A DNA stretch of 64,000 nt, taken from positions 558,001 through 622,000 of the forward strand of contig NZ_VFNP01000001.1 of assembly GCF_006715635.1 (NCBI RefSeq). Reading direction: 5' to 3'. Made by a program: the position numbers and the translations under genes. A model generated the notes under the pieces. The model saw nothing but the letters and a program-made list of their open reading frames with translations. It did no database searches and was not told the origin of the DNA. The stretch comes from Streptomyces sp. SLBN-118. Its GTDB lineage: Bacteria; Actinomycetota; Actinomycetes; Streptomycetales; Streptomycetaceae. Below, in pieces: positions 7,835-18,000 of this stretch; position 1 is the first letter of the stretch; every line of letters begins with the position of its first letter.

Positions 7835-9520
7835 CTACCGAAGGGGCAGCACCACCTCGGAAGGGTCGTCCTCAGGCGAGCCGAACGTCACCTTGCTGCC
7901 CGTCGGCGTCCGGCCGCCGTACAGCGGGTCCTGGGTGTCGAGGACCAGGGCCAGCCGGTGTCCTGCGGGCAGGTCATAGGCGGTGGCGAAGAGCTGGATG
8001 TCGAGCGGAAAGGCGTGTCTCGGTGTTCTGCCCTTCCAGCTCTGCGGGGCGTGGGAGATCAGTTTCCCCAGGCCGAGGGAGTTCACATCGTAGAGGTGGC
8101 CGATCACCGTGCCCTGCGGCGCGGAGGACGTGACGGTTGTGTGCAGCCTGACGACTCCGCGTATGTGCCGCCCGGCGGCGTACGGCTCCGACTGCCATAC
8201 GGCTGCGGCCCGTCGGGGCAGCAACGGGACCGCGACGACCGGAGGAAGTTTGATGAACTGGTCGAGCAGTCCCGACAGTTCGGTAATACCGCCGTCGGCG
8301 CCCGAGTTCAGGCCGCCGACGACCGACGTCCGCCATCCCGTGCCCACCGTGGCGCCGGTGCCGAGCGCGCCGGTGCCGAAGGCGTTCGCCCTGCCGAGCC
8401 GCAGCCGCTCGGTCCGGGAACCGACAGCCTGCCAGGACGGGTAGCTCTCCCGTGCACCGCTGGGCCGCACCTCCAGCTCCACCGGCGGCCGTGGCGCAGA
8501 GCCGCCGTGGCCCATGAGGTGCTCGTCGAACCAGCGAAGCGCGCTCGCCCAGGTGGCGTTGTCCAGGCCCAGCAGGCCGGAGAACTCCTGCGTGGCGTGG
8601 TCTCCGGGGCGCATCTCGATGCGCTTGGGACCGGTCAGCTTCTGGTAGAAGGCTGTGATCTGGCTGGGGTTGAAGATGCTGTCCCCCCAGGCGCTCGCCA
8701 GGAAGACGGCCGTGCCGTTGGCATTGATGCGGTCTGCATACGCGCCGGGCGACCTGGTCTGCGCCCATCTGATGACGTCGGGGGTGTCGCGGTCGGCGAA
8801 GAGGTTGGACAGCATGCCCCGGAGCTCGGCGCTCTGGCGGCCCGTCGGCGTCTGTACGGCGGTGAGTGCGGCAACGGCCTGCAGATGCCGGGTCTCGCCG
8901 CTGTACAGCGAGTCCACCAGGTCCCCCCAACCGCTCATCGCGGCGACCGCTTTGATCCGCGGGTCCGCGGCAGCCCCCAGCAGGGTCAGGCCGCCGCCCA
9001 GAGAGAGACCGGTCATGCCGATACGCCGCGGATCCGCCGGAGTCCGGGCGATGGCCCAGTCGATGACCGCCGAGATGTCCGCCACGTCCTTGGGTCCCGC
9101 GACGTCGACCTCGCCTCCGGAGAGCCAGAAGCCGCGGACGGTGTAGGTGACCACGACATAGCCGGCCGCGGCGAGTCGCTTGCCCTGGAGGACGTACTCG
9201 ATGTCGTTCTGGCCCCAGCTGGCCGGCTGCACGATCACCGGGTAGCGGCCGCGCGCGTCGGCGCCGGGAGTGCCGGAGGCGGGCGAGAACACATTCGCCT
9301 TGAGGACGACACCGTCCTTCATCGGGATGTCGGCGAGGCGGAAGGAGGGGCCCGGGGCGCGGGCCGCCGCGTGGGCAGTCCCCGTTGCCACCACCGTGTG
9401 CGTCGCGGACGCGGCGGGTGCCGCAGCGGCTGTTCCGGCGATCACAAGTGCCGTAGCAGCGGCGGTACTTGTCGTCCGGAGCGCGGCGCGGTGACCGCCG
9501 CGGCGTTGCGTTCGTCTCAC
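7835..9520 (-). CDS. Secreted CocE/NonD-type alpha/beta hydrolase (X-Pro dipeptidyl-peptidase-like)
   Basis: 561 residues from GTG 9520, which has GGAG seven bases upstream. The N-terminus is Arg-rich, then a hydrophobic run (TAAATALVIAGTAAAAPAAS) ending in an A-x-A cleavage context, so the protein is exported. The hydrolase core carries the nucleophile elbow GLSLGGG, an Asp-containing strand (SAWGDSIF), and a His in PGDHATQEF. The C-terminal third (about 370-561) is the jelly-roll domain seen in X-Pro dipeptidyl-peptidase C-terminal proteins. Family members cleave acyl esters or X-Pro peptides; the substrate cannot be assigned. It is monocistronic, and convergent with the decayed PPOX gene. 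Confidence 0.85.
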   Translation of the reverse strand: MRRTQRRGGHRAALRTTSTAAATALVIAGTAAAAPAASATHTVVATGTAHAAARAPGPSFRLADIPMKDGVVLKANVFSPASGTPGADARGRYPVIVQPASWGQNDIEYVLQGKRLAAAGYVVVTYTVRGFWLSGGEVDVAGPKDVADISAVIDWAIARTPADPRRIGMTGLSLGGGLTLLGAAADPRIKAVAAMSGWGDLVDSLYSGETRHLQAVAALTAVQTPTGRQSAELRGMLSNLFADRDTPDVIRWAQTRSPGAYADRINANGTAVFLASAWGDSIFNPSQITAFYQKLTGPKRIEMRPGDHATQEFSGLLGLDNATWASALRWFDEHLMGHGGSAPRPPVELEVRPSGARESYPSWQAVGSRTERLRLGRANAFGTGALGTGATVGTGWRTSVVGGLNSGADGGITELSGLLDQFIKLPPVVAVPLLPRRAAAVWQSEPYAAGRHIRGVVRLHTTVTSSAPQGTVIGHLYDVNSLGLGKLISHAPQSWKGRTPRHAFPLDIQLFATAYDLPAGHRLALVLDTQDPLYGGRTPTGSKVTFGSPEDDPSEVVLPLR

Positions 9521-10059
9521 TGGGGGGCTCCATGTGGCTGGGACCGTTCTGAACGGACGGCACCGCGGAACGGTGATCCGGAGCGTAGAGGGGCGCAAAC
9601 CGCCCCGGTGAGACGATGATCAGCCAAATTACTGGCGAGTAGGGCTCGTTGCTCCTCGTCGTAGCAGTCGAACGGGTGCGGCCCGGCCGGGGCGCAGACG
9701 GTCCGGTCGAGGGGCGAGGACGGTGCCTGCTCACGCATTGCACGGCATTCGCGGGGCTGGGACCCGATCGGGCACGCCGGGCGGCGGATACGCCCGCGGA
9801 TTGCCCACGTCGACGTTTCGAAACATCACCGACATCGTGTCGCAATATCGGCTGACACATTTTGGCCAGCGCCCCGGGAATGCTAAATAGCCGTCAAGTG
9901 GTGATCATCACAGGCTTGTTGCGGCCAGGCACCCTCCACAGTGCGCTAACGTCGTCGTGCGGCGCGCCGAAGTCGGGGGAATTCAATGACTCGTGACACT
10001 CATTGAGGTTTTGACCATTCCGGTGGGCCGCATGAACAAGGAACCACCAGGAGGGGTTT
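9521..10059. other. Intergenic region upstream of the lst operon
   Basis: About 540 bp with no convincing coding sequence in either strand. The right end must hold the promoter of the lst operon. AGGAGGGG lies a few bases before the lstA ATG and is an unusually strong ribosome-binding site. The left end is the leader of the secreted hydrolase. I could not fix -35/-10 boxes with confidence. Confidence 0.6.
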
Positions 10060-11109
10060 ATGAACAAGAGTCGCTTAGAGTCCATAGGGGCATATCTCCC
10101 TTCGACTGTGATGAGCACTCCGGAACTCCTCGCCCGCATGGAGAAGACTCCGGAATTCGACCTCTTCAAAATTACCGGCATGGCCGAGCGCCGCGTCGCG
10201 GACGATACGGGCGACATTCCCGAGGACTGCCTCACGATGGCGGTTTCGGCAGCCCGCGCATGTCTGGATCGCTCGCGCTACACCCCGGACGAGATCGACG
10301 TCGTGATCTCCTGCTCCATCAGCCGCACGACGGACGGCCGACGCCACCAGTTCGAGCCGTCGTTCGCCCACCGCATCGCCAAGGGGATCGGCGCGCTCTC
10401 GGCCCTTCACTTCGATGTCTCCAACGCCTGCGCGGGCATGATGACCGGCGTCTATCTGCTGGACCGGATGATCCGGTCCGGTGAGGTACGTAACGGCCTG
10501 GTGCTCAGCGGCGAACACATCACCCCGATCGCCTTCACCGCCGCGCGCGAGATGGAGGACAGCAGGGACCCCCAGTTCGCGTCCCTCTCCGTGGGCGACT
10601 CCGCCGTCGCCGTGATGGTCGACCGCGCCACCGACGAAGCGGACGTGATCCACGACGTCGAGCTGATGACCTGTTCGGAGTACTCGCATCTGTGCCTGGG
10701 CATGCCCAGCGACGACACCGGCGATCTGGCGATGTACACGAACAACAAAGAGATGCACGCCCAGGACAGGCTCTCGCTCTGGCCGACCTTCCATCGGGAC
10801 AAGCTGGCCGAGGACGGCCGCCAATTCGCCGAGGAGGGCTACGACTTCGTCGTACAGCATCAGGTCGGCAGCCGGTTCGTCGACTTCATGAACCAGGTGG
10901 GCGAGAACATCTTCGAGACACCGATGCCACAGACACTGTCGGTCGTCGAGAAGTTCGCCAATACCGCGACCACCTCTCACTACCTGGTATTGCATCAAGC
11001 ACTCGCGGAACGCCGCATACCCCAGGGGTCCAAAGTCCTCCTGGTGCCCGCCGCGTCGGGCGTGGTCACCGGTTTCCTGTCCGCGACCGTCTCCAGTCTG
11101 GAGGTGTGA
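10060..11109 (+). CDS. lstA: Beta-ketoacyl-ACP synthase III/OleA-like thiolase, lipstatin pathway (LstA)
   Basis: 349 residues. It has the FabH/OleA catalytic triad: Cys124 in SNACAGMMTG, His267 in VVQHQVGS and Asn301 in FANTATTSH. In the lipstatin pathway LstA with LstB performs a head-to-head Claisen condensation of two fatty acyl-CoAs to a beta-keto acid; OleA does the same in olefin biosynthesis. The start has AGGAGGGG just upstream. It is the first of six tightly spaced genes whose order (KASIII, KASIII, acyl-CoA synthetase, reductase, NRPS, formyltransferase) is that of the known lipstatin operon, which is the main basis for the assignment. lstB starts three bases after its stop. Confidence 0.9.
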   Translation: MNKSRLESIGAYLPSTVMSTPELLARMEKTPEFDLFKITGMAERRVADDTGDIPEDCLTMAVSAARACLDRSRYTPDEIDVVISCSISRTTDGRRHQFEPSFAHRIAKGIGALSALHFDVSNACAGMMTGVYLLDRMIRSGEVRNGLVLSGEHITPIAFTAAREMEDSRDPQFASLSVGDSAVAVMVDRATDEADVIHDVELMTCSEYSHLCLGMPSDDTGDLAMYTNNKEMHAQDRLSLWPTFHRDKLAEDGRQFAEEGYDFVVQHQVGSRFVDFMNQVGENIFETPMPQTLSVVEKFANTATTSHYLVLHQALAERRIPQGSKVLLVPAASGVVTGFLSATVSSLEV

Positions 11110-11112
11110 AAA

Positions 11113-12060
11113 GTGGCTACCGTCATTACCTCCACCGCTCTCAGCCCTGCCGACGACACCGGCAGCGCGATCGAGTACGCGGCGTCGGCCGGACGCGCCT
11201 GCCTGGACCAGGCCGGGCTCAGTGCCGCGGACATCGACGTCCTCATCAACGTCGGCGTCTACCGCGACTCCAACCTCTCCGAGCCCTCCGTCGCCGCACT
11301 CATCCAGAAGCGCATCGGCATCAACCTGGACTATCTACACGACCCGGACAGGCGGCCCGCCTTCTCGTTCGACCTCATGAACGGCGCCTGCGGCGTACTC
11401 AACGCCGTCCAGGCCGCCAGCGCCCTGCTGGCAACCGGCAGTGCTCGCAGGGTACTTGTGGTCTCAGCCGACACGCACCCCTCAATGGATCCGTCGAAGG
11501 CAGGCACCGTCGAGTTCCCGTACGCGAGCACCGGAGCTGCACTCCTGCTGGAACGCACCGCCGACGGCAGCGGCTTCGGCCGGGTCCACCACCGGTCGGC
11601 GCCGGGTGACCACGGGGTCAACGGTTATCTGCCGCTGTACGAGGCGGGCTCGGCAGGTCGTAACACCATCGTCGTCGATCGCGAGGGCGGCGTCCTGGAG
11701 CGCATGCTCGATCTGGCGGTCGACTCCGCGCACGGTTGCCTCGCGGCCGAATACGGCGCCGACACCGATGGAACCGCAGCGGTCCTCGACCGCACACTGC
11801 TGATCACCTCGCAGCCGTCGTCCGACTTCCCCGCCCAGCTCGCCAAACGGCTGGGCATGGCATCCGATGCCGCGGTCACCGTCGAAGGAGTACAGGGCGA
11901 CCCGCACACCTCGGCACTCACCTACGGCTTCCGGCAGGCACAAGACGCTGGCAGGCTCGCCGGCTTCGACCGAATCCTGTTCCTTGCCGTCGGCGCCGGG
12001 CTGAGTTCGGCGGCCTGTCTCTACCGCCTGAACGACGACAGCGATGGAGCCGCGCGCTGA
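11113..12060 (+). CDS. lstB: Second beta-ketoacyl-ACP synthase III-like subunit, lipstatin pathway (LstB)
   Basis: 315 residues from GTG 11113, shorter than LstA. The nucleophile position is kept as Cys93 (MNGACGVLNA). The His motif is replaced by TSQPSSDF, and the Asn motif reads GDPHTSAL, so the FabH triad is incomplete. This fits a heterodimer partner rather than an independent synthase. Glu57 (NLSEPSVAA) sits where OleA-type enzymes place a cross-subunit catalytic glutamate, which I infer from alignment by eye only. The stop overlaps the lstC start as TGATG, giving coupled translation. Confidence 0.88.
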   Translation: MATVITSTALSPADDTGSAIEYAASAGRACLDQAGLSAADIDVLINVGVYRDSNLSEPSVAALIQKRIGINLDYLHDPDRRPAFSFDLMNGACGVLNAVQAASALLATGSARRVLVVSADTHPSMDPSKAGTVEFPYASTGAALLLERTADGSGFGRVHHRSAPGDHGVNGYLPLYEAGSAGRNTIVVDREGGVLERMLDLAVDSAHGCLAAEYGADTDGTAAVLDRTLLITSQPSSDFPAQLAKRLGMASDAAVTVEGVQGDPHTSALTYGFRQAQDAGRLAGFDRILFLAVGAGLSSAACLYRLNDDSDGAAR

Positions 12061-14027
12061 TGCCCGGCACCACAACCGCCCTGCGCCAGGACGCGTTCCT
12101 GGCCGAACTGCTCGCCTGGCACGCCGTCCGTACGCCGGACAAGCCGGCCGTCATCCACCCGGACGGCGACCGGATGGAGTCGGCCGGCCGACCGGCCTAC
12201 GCCTCCGTCAGCTACGGCGAGCTCGCCACCCGGGTCAACGCCTGCGCCGCCGCACTGGAAGCCCATGGCATCCGTCGCGGCACCCGTACAGCCCTGCTGG
12301 TGACTCCGGGCGTCGACCTGCTGACACTGGTCTTCGCCCTGATGCACGTCGGAGCGGTACCGGTGGTGGTCGATCCCGGTATGGGGCTGGGCCGCATGCT
12401 GGACTGCATCCACCGCGTGGGGGTACAGGCGTTCATCGGCGTACCGTCCGCGCACATCCTGCGGCGGCTGCGCCCGCGTGCCTTCGCCGGAGTGCGGAGC
12501 CTGATCAAGGTCGGCCGCGGGAACGGCACGGCACTTGAGGAGCTGACGGCCCTCGGCGCGAGCCTTCCGCAGTCGCCTCCGCTGGAGTCCGGGCCCGAGG
12601 ACCTCGCACTGATCGGGTACACCACCGGCAGTACCGGCCCGGCCAAGCCGGTCGAGATCACCGTCGGCATGCTGTTGGGGATGGCGTACGGCGTCGAGGA
12701 GGGCCACTTCACCACCGACATGACCAGCACGCTGGTCACCCTGCCCCTGATGGGCGTGTTCGACCTCGCGGCGGGCCGCACGGCCGTGGTGCCGAAGATG
12801 AACATGGGCCGGGTCGGCGCCGCCGATCCGGCGCTGCTGACCGACGCGATCCAGCGCTTCCACGTCAACGCCATGTTTGCCTCACCCGCGCTGCTCGGTC
12901 CGCTCTCCGCCCATCTGGCGCAGTCCCGGGCCCGCGTGCCCTCGCTCCGGCTGATCGTCTCCGGCGGCGCACCGGTGAGTCCCGAACTGATGGCGGCTCT
13001 GCGGGCCGTACTGCCCGACGAGGCCCGTGTGTTCAGCACATACGGATCGACCGAGGCCCTGCCCATGGCGCTGTTGGAGAGCCGGGAAGCGCGCGCGTGG
13101 CCGGCCGACGGCCCAGCCGCCGGTCTGGGGGTCTGTGTGGGTCGGCCCGCACCGGGTACGTCGGTCCGCGTGATCGGGATCAGCGACGGCCCGGTCCCCC
13201 GCTGGATTCCCGGACTGGGCGTGGCGACCGGTGAGATGGGCGAGATAGTGGTCAGTGGCCGGGCGGTCAGCCCGCGCTACTTCCAGTCGCCCCGGGCCGA
13301 CTCCGAGCACAAGATCCAGGACGGTGAGCGTCGTTGGCACCGCACTGGTGACGTCGGATGGATCGACGGCGAGGGACGGATCTGGTTCTGCGGGCGCAAG
13401 AGCCACCGGGTCCGGGCGTCCGACGGCGACCTGCACACGGTGCGCTGTGAGGGCGTCTTCAACACCCACCCCGAGGTGAAGCGCACGGCTCTGGTGGGCT
13501 TCGGCCCGCCCGATGAACAACGGCCGGTGCTGTGCGTGGAGCTGGCACCGGGCGCCGACAGCAGGCAATGGCCCCGGATCGAGGGCGAGTTGCGGGAACT
13601 GGGCGCGAACAACCCGGTGACCAAGGCGATCAGCGACTTCCTGCCGCATCCCGCGTTCCCTGTGGACATCCGCCACAACGCCAAGATCCGCCGGGAGCTG
13701 TTGGCCGGCTGGGCCGAGGACCGGCTCACGGGAAGCCGCCGCCCGACGGCGGCCGACCGGGCCCTGCGTACCGTCCCGCTGCTCGGGTGGGCATACCTCG
13801 CTGCCTGGCCGCTGCTGCCTTGGGACCATGGTGCGCTGACCACCCTGTGGTGGCTCGACGCCTTCCTGAGCGTCGTCGTCCACGCCGCCCAGATACCGTC
13901 CGCGCTGAGCGCGGAGCAGGAACTCGCCACCGGGCGCAAACCATGGGCGACAGCCGCCCTCACGATGCTCTTCGGAGCGACCTGGTGGCGGACTGGGCAC
14001 CGCAAGACGAAGGGCGCTTCCCGATGA
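12060..14027 (+). CDS. lstC: Acyl-CoA synthetase-like beta-lactone synthetase, OleC homolog (LstC)
   Basis: 655 residues. The adenylate-forming core shows TTGSTGPAK (188-196), STYGSTEA, TGDVGWID and the C-terminal catalytic Lys motif HNAKIRREL. OleC homologs activate beta-hydroxy acids with ATP and close the beta-lactone, which is the warhead of lipstatin. An extra C-terminal part of about 85 residues after the catalytic Lys region contains hydrophobic stretches (LLGWAYLAAWPLLPW and others) that suggest membrane association. The ATG overlaps the lstB stop by one base, and the stop overlaps lstD by four bases (ATGA). Confidence 0.9.
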   Translation: MPGTTTALRQDAFLAELLAWHAVRTPDKPAVIHPDGDRMESAGRPAYASVSYGELATRVNACAAALEAHGIRRGTRTALLVTPGVDLLTLVFALMHVGAVPVVVDPGMGLGRMLDCIHRVGVQAFIGVPSAHILRRLRPRAFAGVRSLIKVGRGNGTALEELTALGASLPQSPPLESGPEDLALIGYTTGSTGPAKPVEITVGMLLGMAYGVEEGHFTTDMTSTLVTLPLMGVFDLAAGRTAVVPKMNMGRVGAADPALLTDAIQRFHVNAMFASPALLGPLSAHLAQSRARVPSLRLIVSGGAPVSPELMAALRAVLPDEARVFSTYGSTEALPMALLESREARAWPADGPAAGLGVCVGRPAPGTSVRVIGISDGPVPRWIPGLGVATGEMGEIVVSGRAVSPRYFQSPRADSEHKIQDGERRWHRTGDVGWIDGEGRIWFCGRKSHRVRASDGDLHTVRCEGVFNTHPEVKRTALVGFGPPDEQRPVLCVELAPGADSRQWPRIEGELRELGANNPVTKAISDFLPHPAFPVDIRHNAKIRRELLAGWAEDRLTGSRRPTAADRALRTVPLLGWAYLAAWPLLPWDHGALTTLWWLDAFLSVVVHAAQIPSALSAEQELATGRKPWATAALTMLFGATWWRTGHRKTKGASR

Positions 14028-15058
14028 AGGTGCTGGTGACCGGCGCGTCCGGGTTCCTCGGCAGCCATATCGTCGACGCCTGTGCGCGTGCCGGCGACGA
14101 CGTACGGGTGCTCGTACGCAAAGAGAGCGACCTGAGCCATCTGCGCACCGTCGCGGGCATCGAGTTCGCGTACGGCGACCTGCGCGACGCCGCCTCGATA
14201 CGCCGGGCCATGGACGGGATCGAGGTGGTGCACCACAGCGCCGCCCGCGTCACCGACAGGGGCACCCGCGCCCAGTTCTGGGACGAGAACGTCTCTGGCA
14301 CGGATCGCCTCATGTCGGCGGCCAGGGATGCGGGAGCACGACGCTTCGTCTTCATCAGCAGCCCCAGCGCGCTGATGGGCATCCGCGGCGGCGACCGGCT
14401 CGACATCGACGAGAGCGAGCCCTTCCCGACGCGTCACCTCAATCTCTACTCGGAGACCAAGGCCGCCGCGGAGCGCCTGGTGCTGGCCGCGGACCGCGCG
14501 GACTTCACCACCGTCGCACTGCGCCCGCGCGCCGTGTGGGGCCCGCGCGACCACTCCGGTTTCATGCCGCGGCTGCTCGCGAAGATGATGACGGGCAGCC
14601 TCCCCGACCTGTCCGGGGGCAGGCAGGTGTACGCCTCGCTGTGCTACTGCGAGAACGCCGCTGATGCGTGCGTGCGGGCGGCGCGTGCCGAGGGTGTCGG
14701 CGGCAGGGCGTATTTCATAGCCGACGAAGCGCCGGTGGAGATCTGGAGCACGCTCGCCTCTCTCGCCGAACGGTTCGGCGGCAAACCCCCGACCAAACGC
14801 GTCTCCCACAGCCTGCTGCGCGCCATCGCCTTCACGGCCGACATGGTCTGGAAGCTGCCGCCGCTGGCCAAGAACTCCTCGCCTCCGCTGTCCCGTTACT
14901 CGCTTGCCCTGCTCACCCGTTCGGCGACGTACGACATTGCGGCGGCCCGGCGGGATCTGACGGCGCCGCGGGTGGACCACGACGCCGGGATGGCCCGGCT
15001 GGAGGCCTGGATCGACAGCATTGGCGGCGTCGACGCATTCATCCGGAAGGTGAAGTAG
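14024..15058 (+). CDS. lstD: NAD(P)-dependent 3-beta-hydroxysteroid dehydrogenase-like reductase, OleD homolog (LstD)
   Basis: 344 residues of the extended short-chain dehydrogenase type. It has VTGASGFLGSH at 5-15 for dinucleotide binding and the catalytic pair Tyr142-x3-Lys146 in YSETK, with a preceding Ser (FISSPSA). OleD homologs reduce the beta-keto acid made by OleA/LstAB to the beta-hydroxy acid, the substrate for lactonisation. It overlaps lstC by four bases and is followed after two bases by lstE. Assignment rests on motif and strict operon order. Confidence 0.9.
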   Translation: MKVLVTGASGFLGSHIVDACARAGDDVRVLVRKESDLSHLRTVAGIEFAYGDLRDAASIRRAMDGIEVVHHSAARVTDRGTRAQFWDENVSGTDRLMSAARDAGARRFVFISSPSALMGIRGGDRLDIDESEPFPTRHLNLYSETKAAAERLVLAADRADFTTVALRPRAVWGPRDHSGFMPRLLAKMMTGSLPDLSGGRQVYASLCYCENAADACVRAARAEGVGGRAYFIADEAPVEIWSTLASLAERFGGKPPTKRVSHSLLRAIAFTADMVWKLPPLAKNSSPPLSRYSLALLTRSATYDIAAARRDLTAPRVDHDAGMARLEAWIDSIGGVDAFIRKVK

Positions 15059-15060
15059 CC

Positions 15061-18000
15061 ATGACTGCCCAGCACGCCGCCGCGGCCGTAGGCCCCGAGG
15101 TCCACCCATCGGGCCGTACTGCTTTCCGCCGGCCCGTGTCGCCGACCGAGTGGTCGTATCTGGCCGCCGCCCGCCTGGGTGAGCTGCTGGTACTTCAGCT
15201 GGTGGTCGAGGGCAAAGGGCCGATCGACGCCCTGGACCTGAGCCGCGCCGTGGCACAAGCCTCGGCGGCCTGCCCGGGCTCGCGGCTGGTGCGGCGCGGG
15301 AGAATGTGGATCGACAGCGGGTTTCCGGCGCGGGTGGTGGTCGCCGATGGACAAGGCTTCGACCGCAGCACGCTCACCGGCCTGCCGGAACTCACCGGCC
15401 CGCTGGCCGAAGCCGAAGGCCGCGCAGGCTGCGAGGTCCTGCTTCTCACCGGCGAGCCGAGCACCGTGGTGTTCCGCGCTTCCCATGCCGTGATGGACCT
15501 CAAGGGCACGGCGATGTGGGCCGCCGAGGTCTTCCGGGCACTGCGCGGTGAACCACTGCGCGGCGCCGCCGGCTCCCTGGCCGACTATCACCTGCTGGAC
15601 ACGCTCGGCCGTACGGGGCAACGGCCCCGCCTCGGGCTCGACCAGCGCTCGCCGTTGGCGGGCCGGCCGGGCAGCGGCTCGGTGTGGCGGCGGCGCACGG
15701 TCTCGGGCCGGCACGCGGCGCTGGCCGCGAAGGTGGCCGCCGAGGTCGCCGCGACGGTCGGCGGTTCCTCTGCCCGGATCATGGTTCCGGTGGATTTGCG
15801 GCGCCACGCCCCCACGGAGTCGTCGACCGCCAACCTGGCGCTGCCGGTGTTCCTCGATGTGCCACAAGGCCAGGACGCGGACGCGGTGCACCGGCGGTTG
15901 CTCAACGCGCTGGCCGCGCGGCAGGAACTGGCGGCCGGGGCGGAGGCGGCGCTGGCCCGGCTGCCACTGCCCGTGGCCGCAGGGCTGGTCGGCGCCTCGC
16001 GCACCGCCTCCTACGCCCGCCACCGCTATCTGGCGTCGGCCATCGTGTCCAACGCCGGCCGCATGGCGCTCGACAAGTTCAGCACGGAGGAGTTCACGGC
16101 AGGGACCGTGTACGCCCTGCCCGTGCACGCACCGCTGGTTCCCGTCAGCATCGCCCTGCTCGAACTGCCCGAGCACACCGAGCTGGTGGTCTCCGCCCGC
16201 GGTGCCGAGGACGTCGGCGAGCGCTGCGATGCACTGCTGGACCGGATCGAGACCGCGCTGGCCTCCGCGGTGCCGGTTTCGTGCGCGCCGCCCGTGGCAA
16301 CGCCTCGGGAGCCCGGTGCGGCCGAGCGGCTCCTGGAACCCGGACCTGACGGGCTGCCGCCGCTGGATGAGACCGTGGTGCAGCTGTTCCGGGCGCAGGC
16401 CGCCTGGCGGCCGGACGCACCCGCCGTGATCGGAGACGGACTCCCCTGGTCTTACGGGGATCTGGACCGCCGCTCGGACTCCGTGGCAGCCGTGCTGCTG
16501 GCCCGGGGCGTCCAGCGCGGCGAGGTGGTCGGCGTGCTGGCGGACCGTTCGGCGTTCGGCCTGGCCGGGGTCTGGGGTGTCCTCAAGGCGGGCGCCGCGT
16601 TCCTGCCGATGGACATGCGCAATCCGGCACAGCGGGTCAAGGAACTGCTGCACGACGCCCAGGTCCGCCTCTGTCTGACGGACGCGGCATCGGCCGACCG
16701 TACGGAGGGGGCCGGTTGCACAACGATCCTCCTCGAAGACGTCGCGACCGACGACGCCATGGTGGACGCCGGGGCGGCCGTCGCAGCCGCGGCTCCCGGA
16801 CCGGACGATCTCGCGTACGTGATCTACACCTCGGGGTCAACCGGCAAGCCCAAGGGTGTGCAGATCGAACACCGGAGCCTCGTCAACGTGGTCGGCTGGA
16901 TAGCCCCGTTCCTGCGGTGCGACGAGCAGACCCGGGCCGCGTACTCCTTCTCGCCCGGCTTCGACCTCTCGATGATGCAGATCTTCCCGCCGCTGCTGCA
17001 CGGTGGCGCCGTCGTACCCGTGCCCGGCGAACTCGACCACGTCAAGCTGCGTGAGATGTTCTCGGGGCGGCAGGCCAACACCCTGGCGCTGACCCCGACC
17101 CACCTCGATCTCGCCGCACGGCTCGGCCTGCGCCCGGCGGGCATCCGCGCGCTGCACCTCGGCGGCGAGAACCTCACCACGGCCACGAGCCGCTGGGCAC
17201 GCGAGTGGTTCGGGCCCGACTGTCTGATCGTCAATATCTACGGCCCCACCGAGGCGACGGTGGCCTGCACCGTCGCCGTCGTCGGCGACGACGGCTCACG
17301 AACGTCCGCGCCGATCGGGGTACCGGTGCACAGAACCTCCGTGGCCGTGCTCGACGAGCAGCGGCACGAAGTCGCCGACGGCGGGCTGGGCGAATTGTAT
17401 GTGACGGGTGTTCAGCTGGCCCGCGGCTACCTCGGCCGCCCCGACCTGACCGCCGACCGCTTCGTCTACCTCCCCGACGGGCGGCGCGCCTACCGGACCG
17501 GCGACCTGGTGCAACGGCTGCCGGACGGGCAGCTCGAATACGCGGGCCGGATCGATGCACAGGTCAAGATCCGCGGTCACCGGGTCGAGCCGGGCGAGGT
17601 AGAGGCGGCGCTCACCGCGATGCCTGACATCGCACAGGCCGCCGTGGTCGCCCGCCGCAGGCACCCCACCGGCCCGCAGGCGCTGTGCGCCTTCGTCGTT
17701 GCCGCCGAGGGCTCGGTCGTTCTCGACGAGACTGCCGTACGGGCCGCGTTGGAGCGTTCGCTGCCGTCCCACCTGGTGCCCTCGGTGGTGTGTGCGGTGC
17801 CCTCGCTTCCGGAAACGTCCAGCGGCAAGACCGACCGCAACGCGCTGCCGAACCCCTTCGACGAGGCAGCCGCTGAGCCGGAAGGGGTACGTGCTCCCGG
17901 ACCCGGCACAGCAGAGCTGATTGCCGGGATCTGGTCCCGCATCCTGCACTGCGAGGCCACCCGCCTCGACGCCTCCTCCGACTTCCACGCACTGGGCGGC

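Noticed and set aside
13277-15256. 659-codon minus-strand frame across lstC and lstD
   Set aside because: It is Arg/Pro/Gly-rich with no motif, while both plus-strand genes show complete catalytic motifs and coupled starts.
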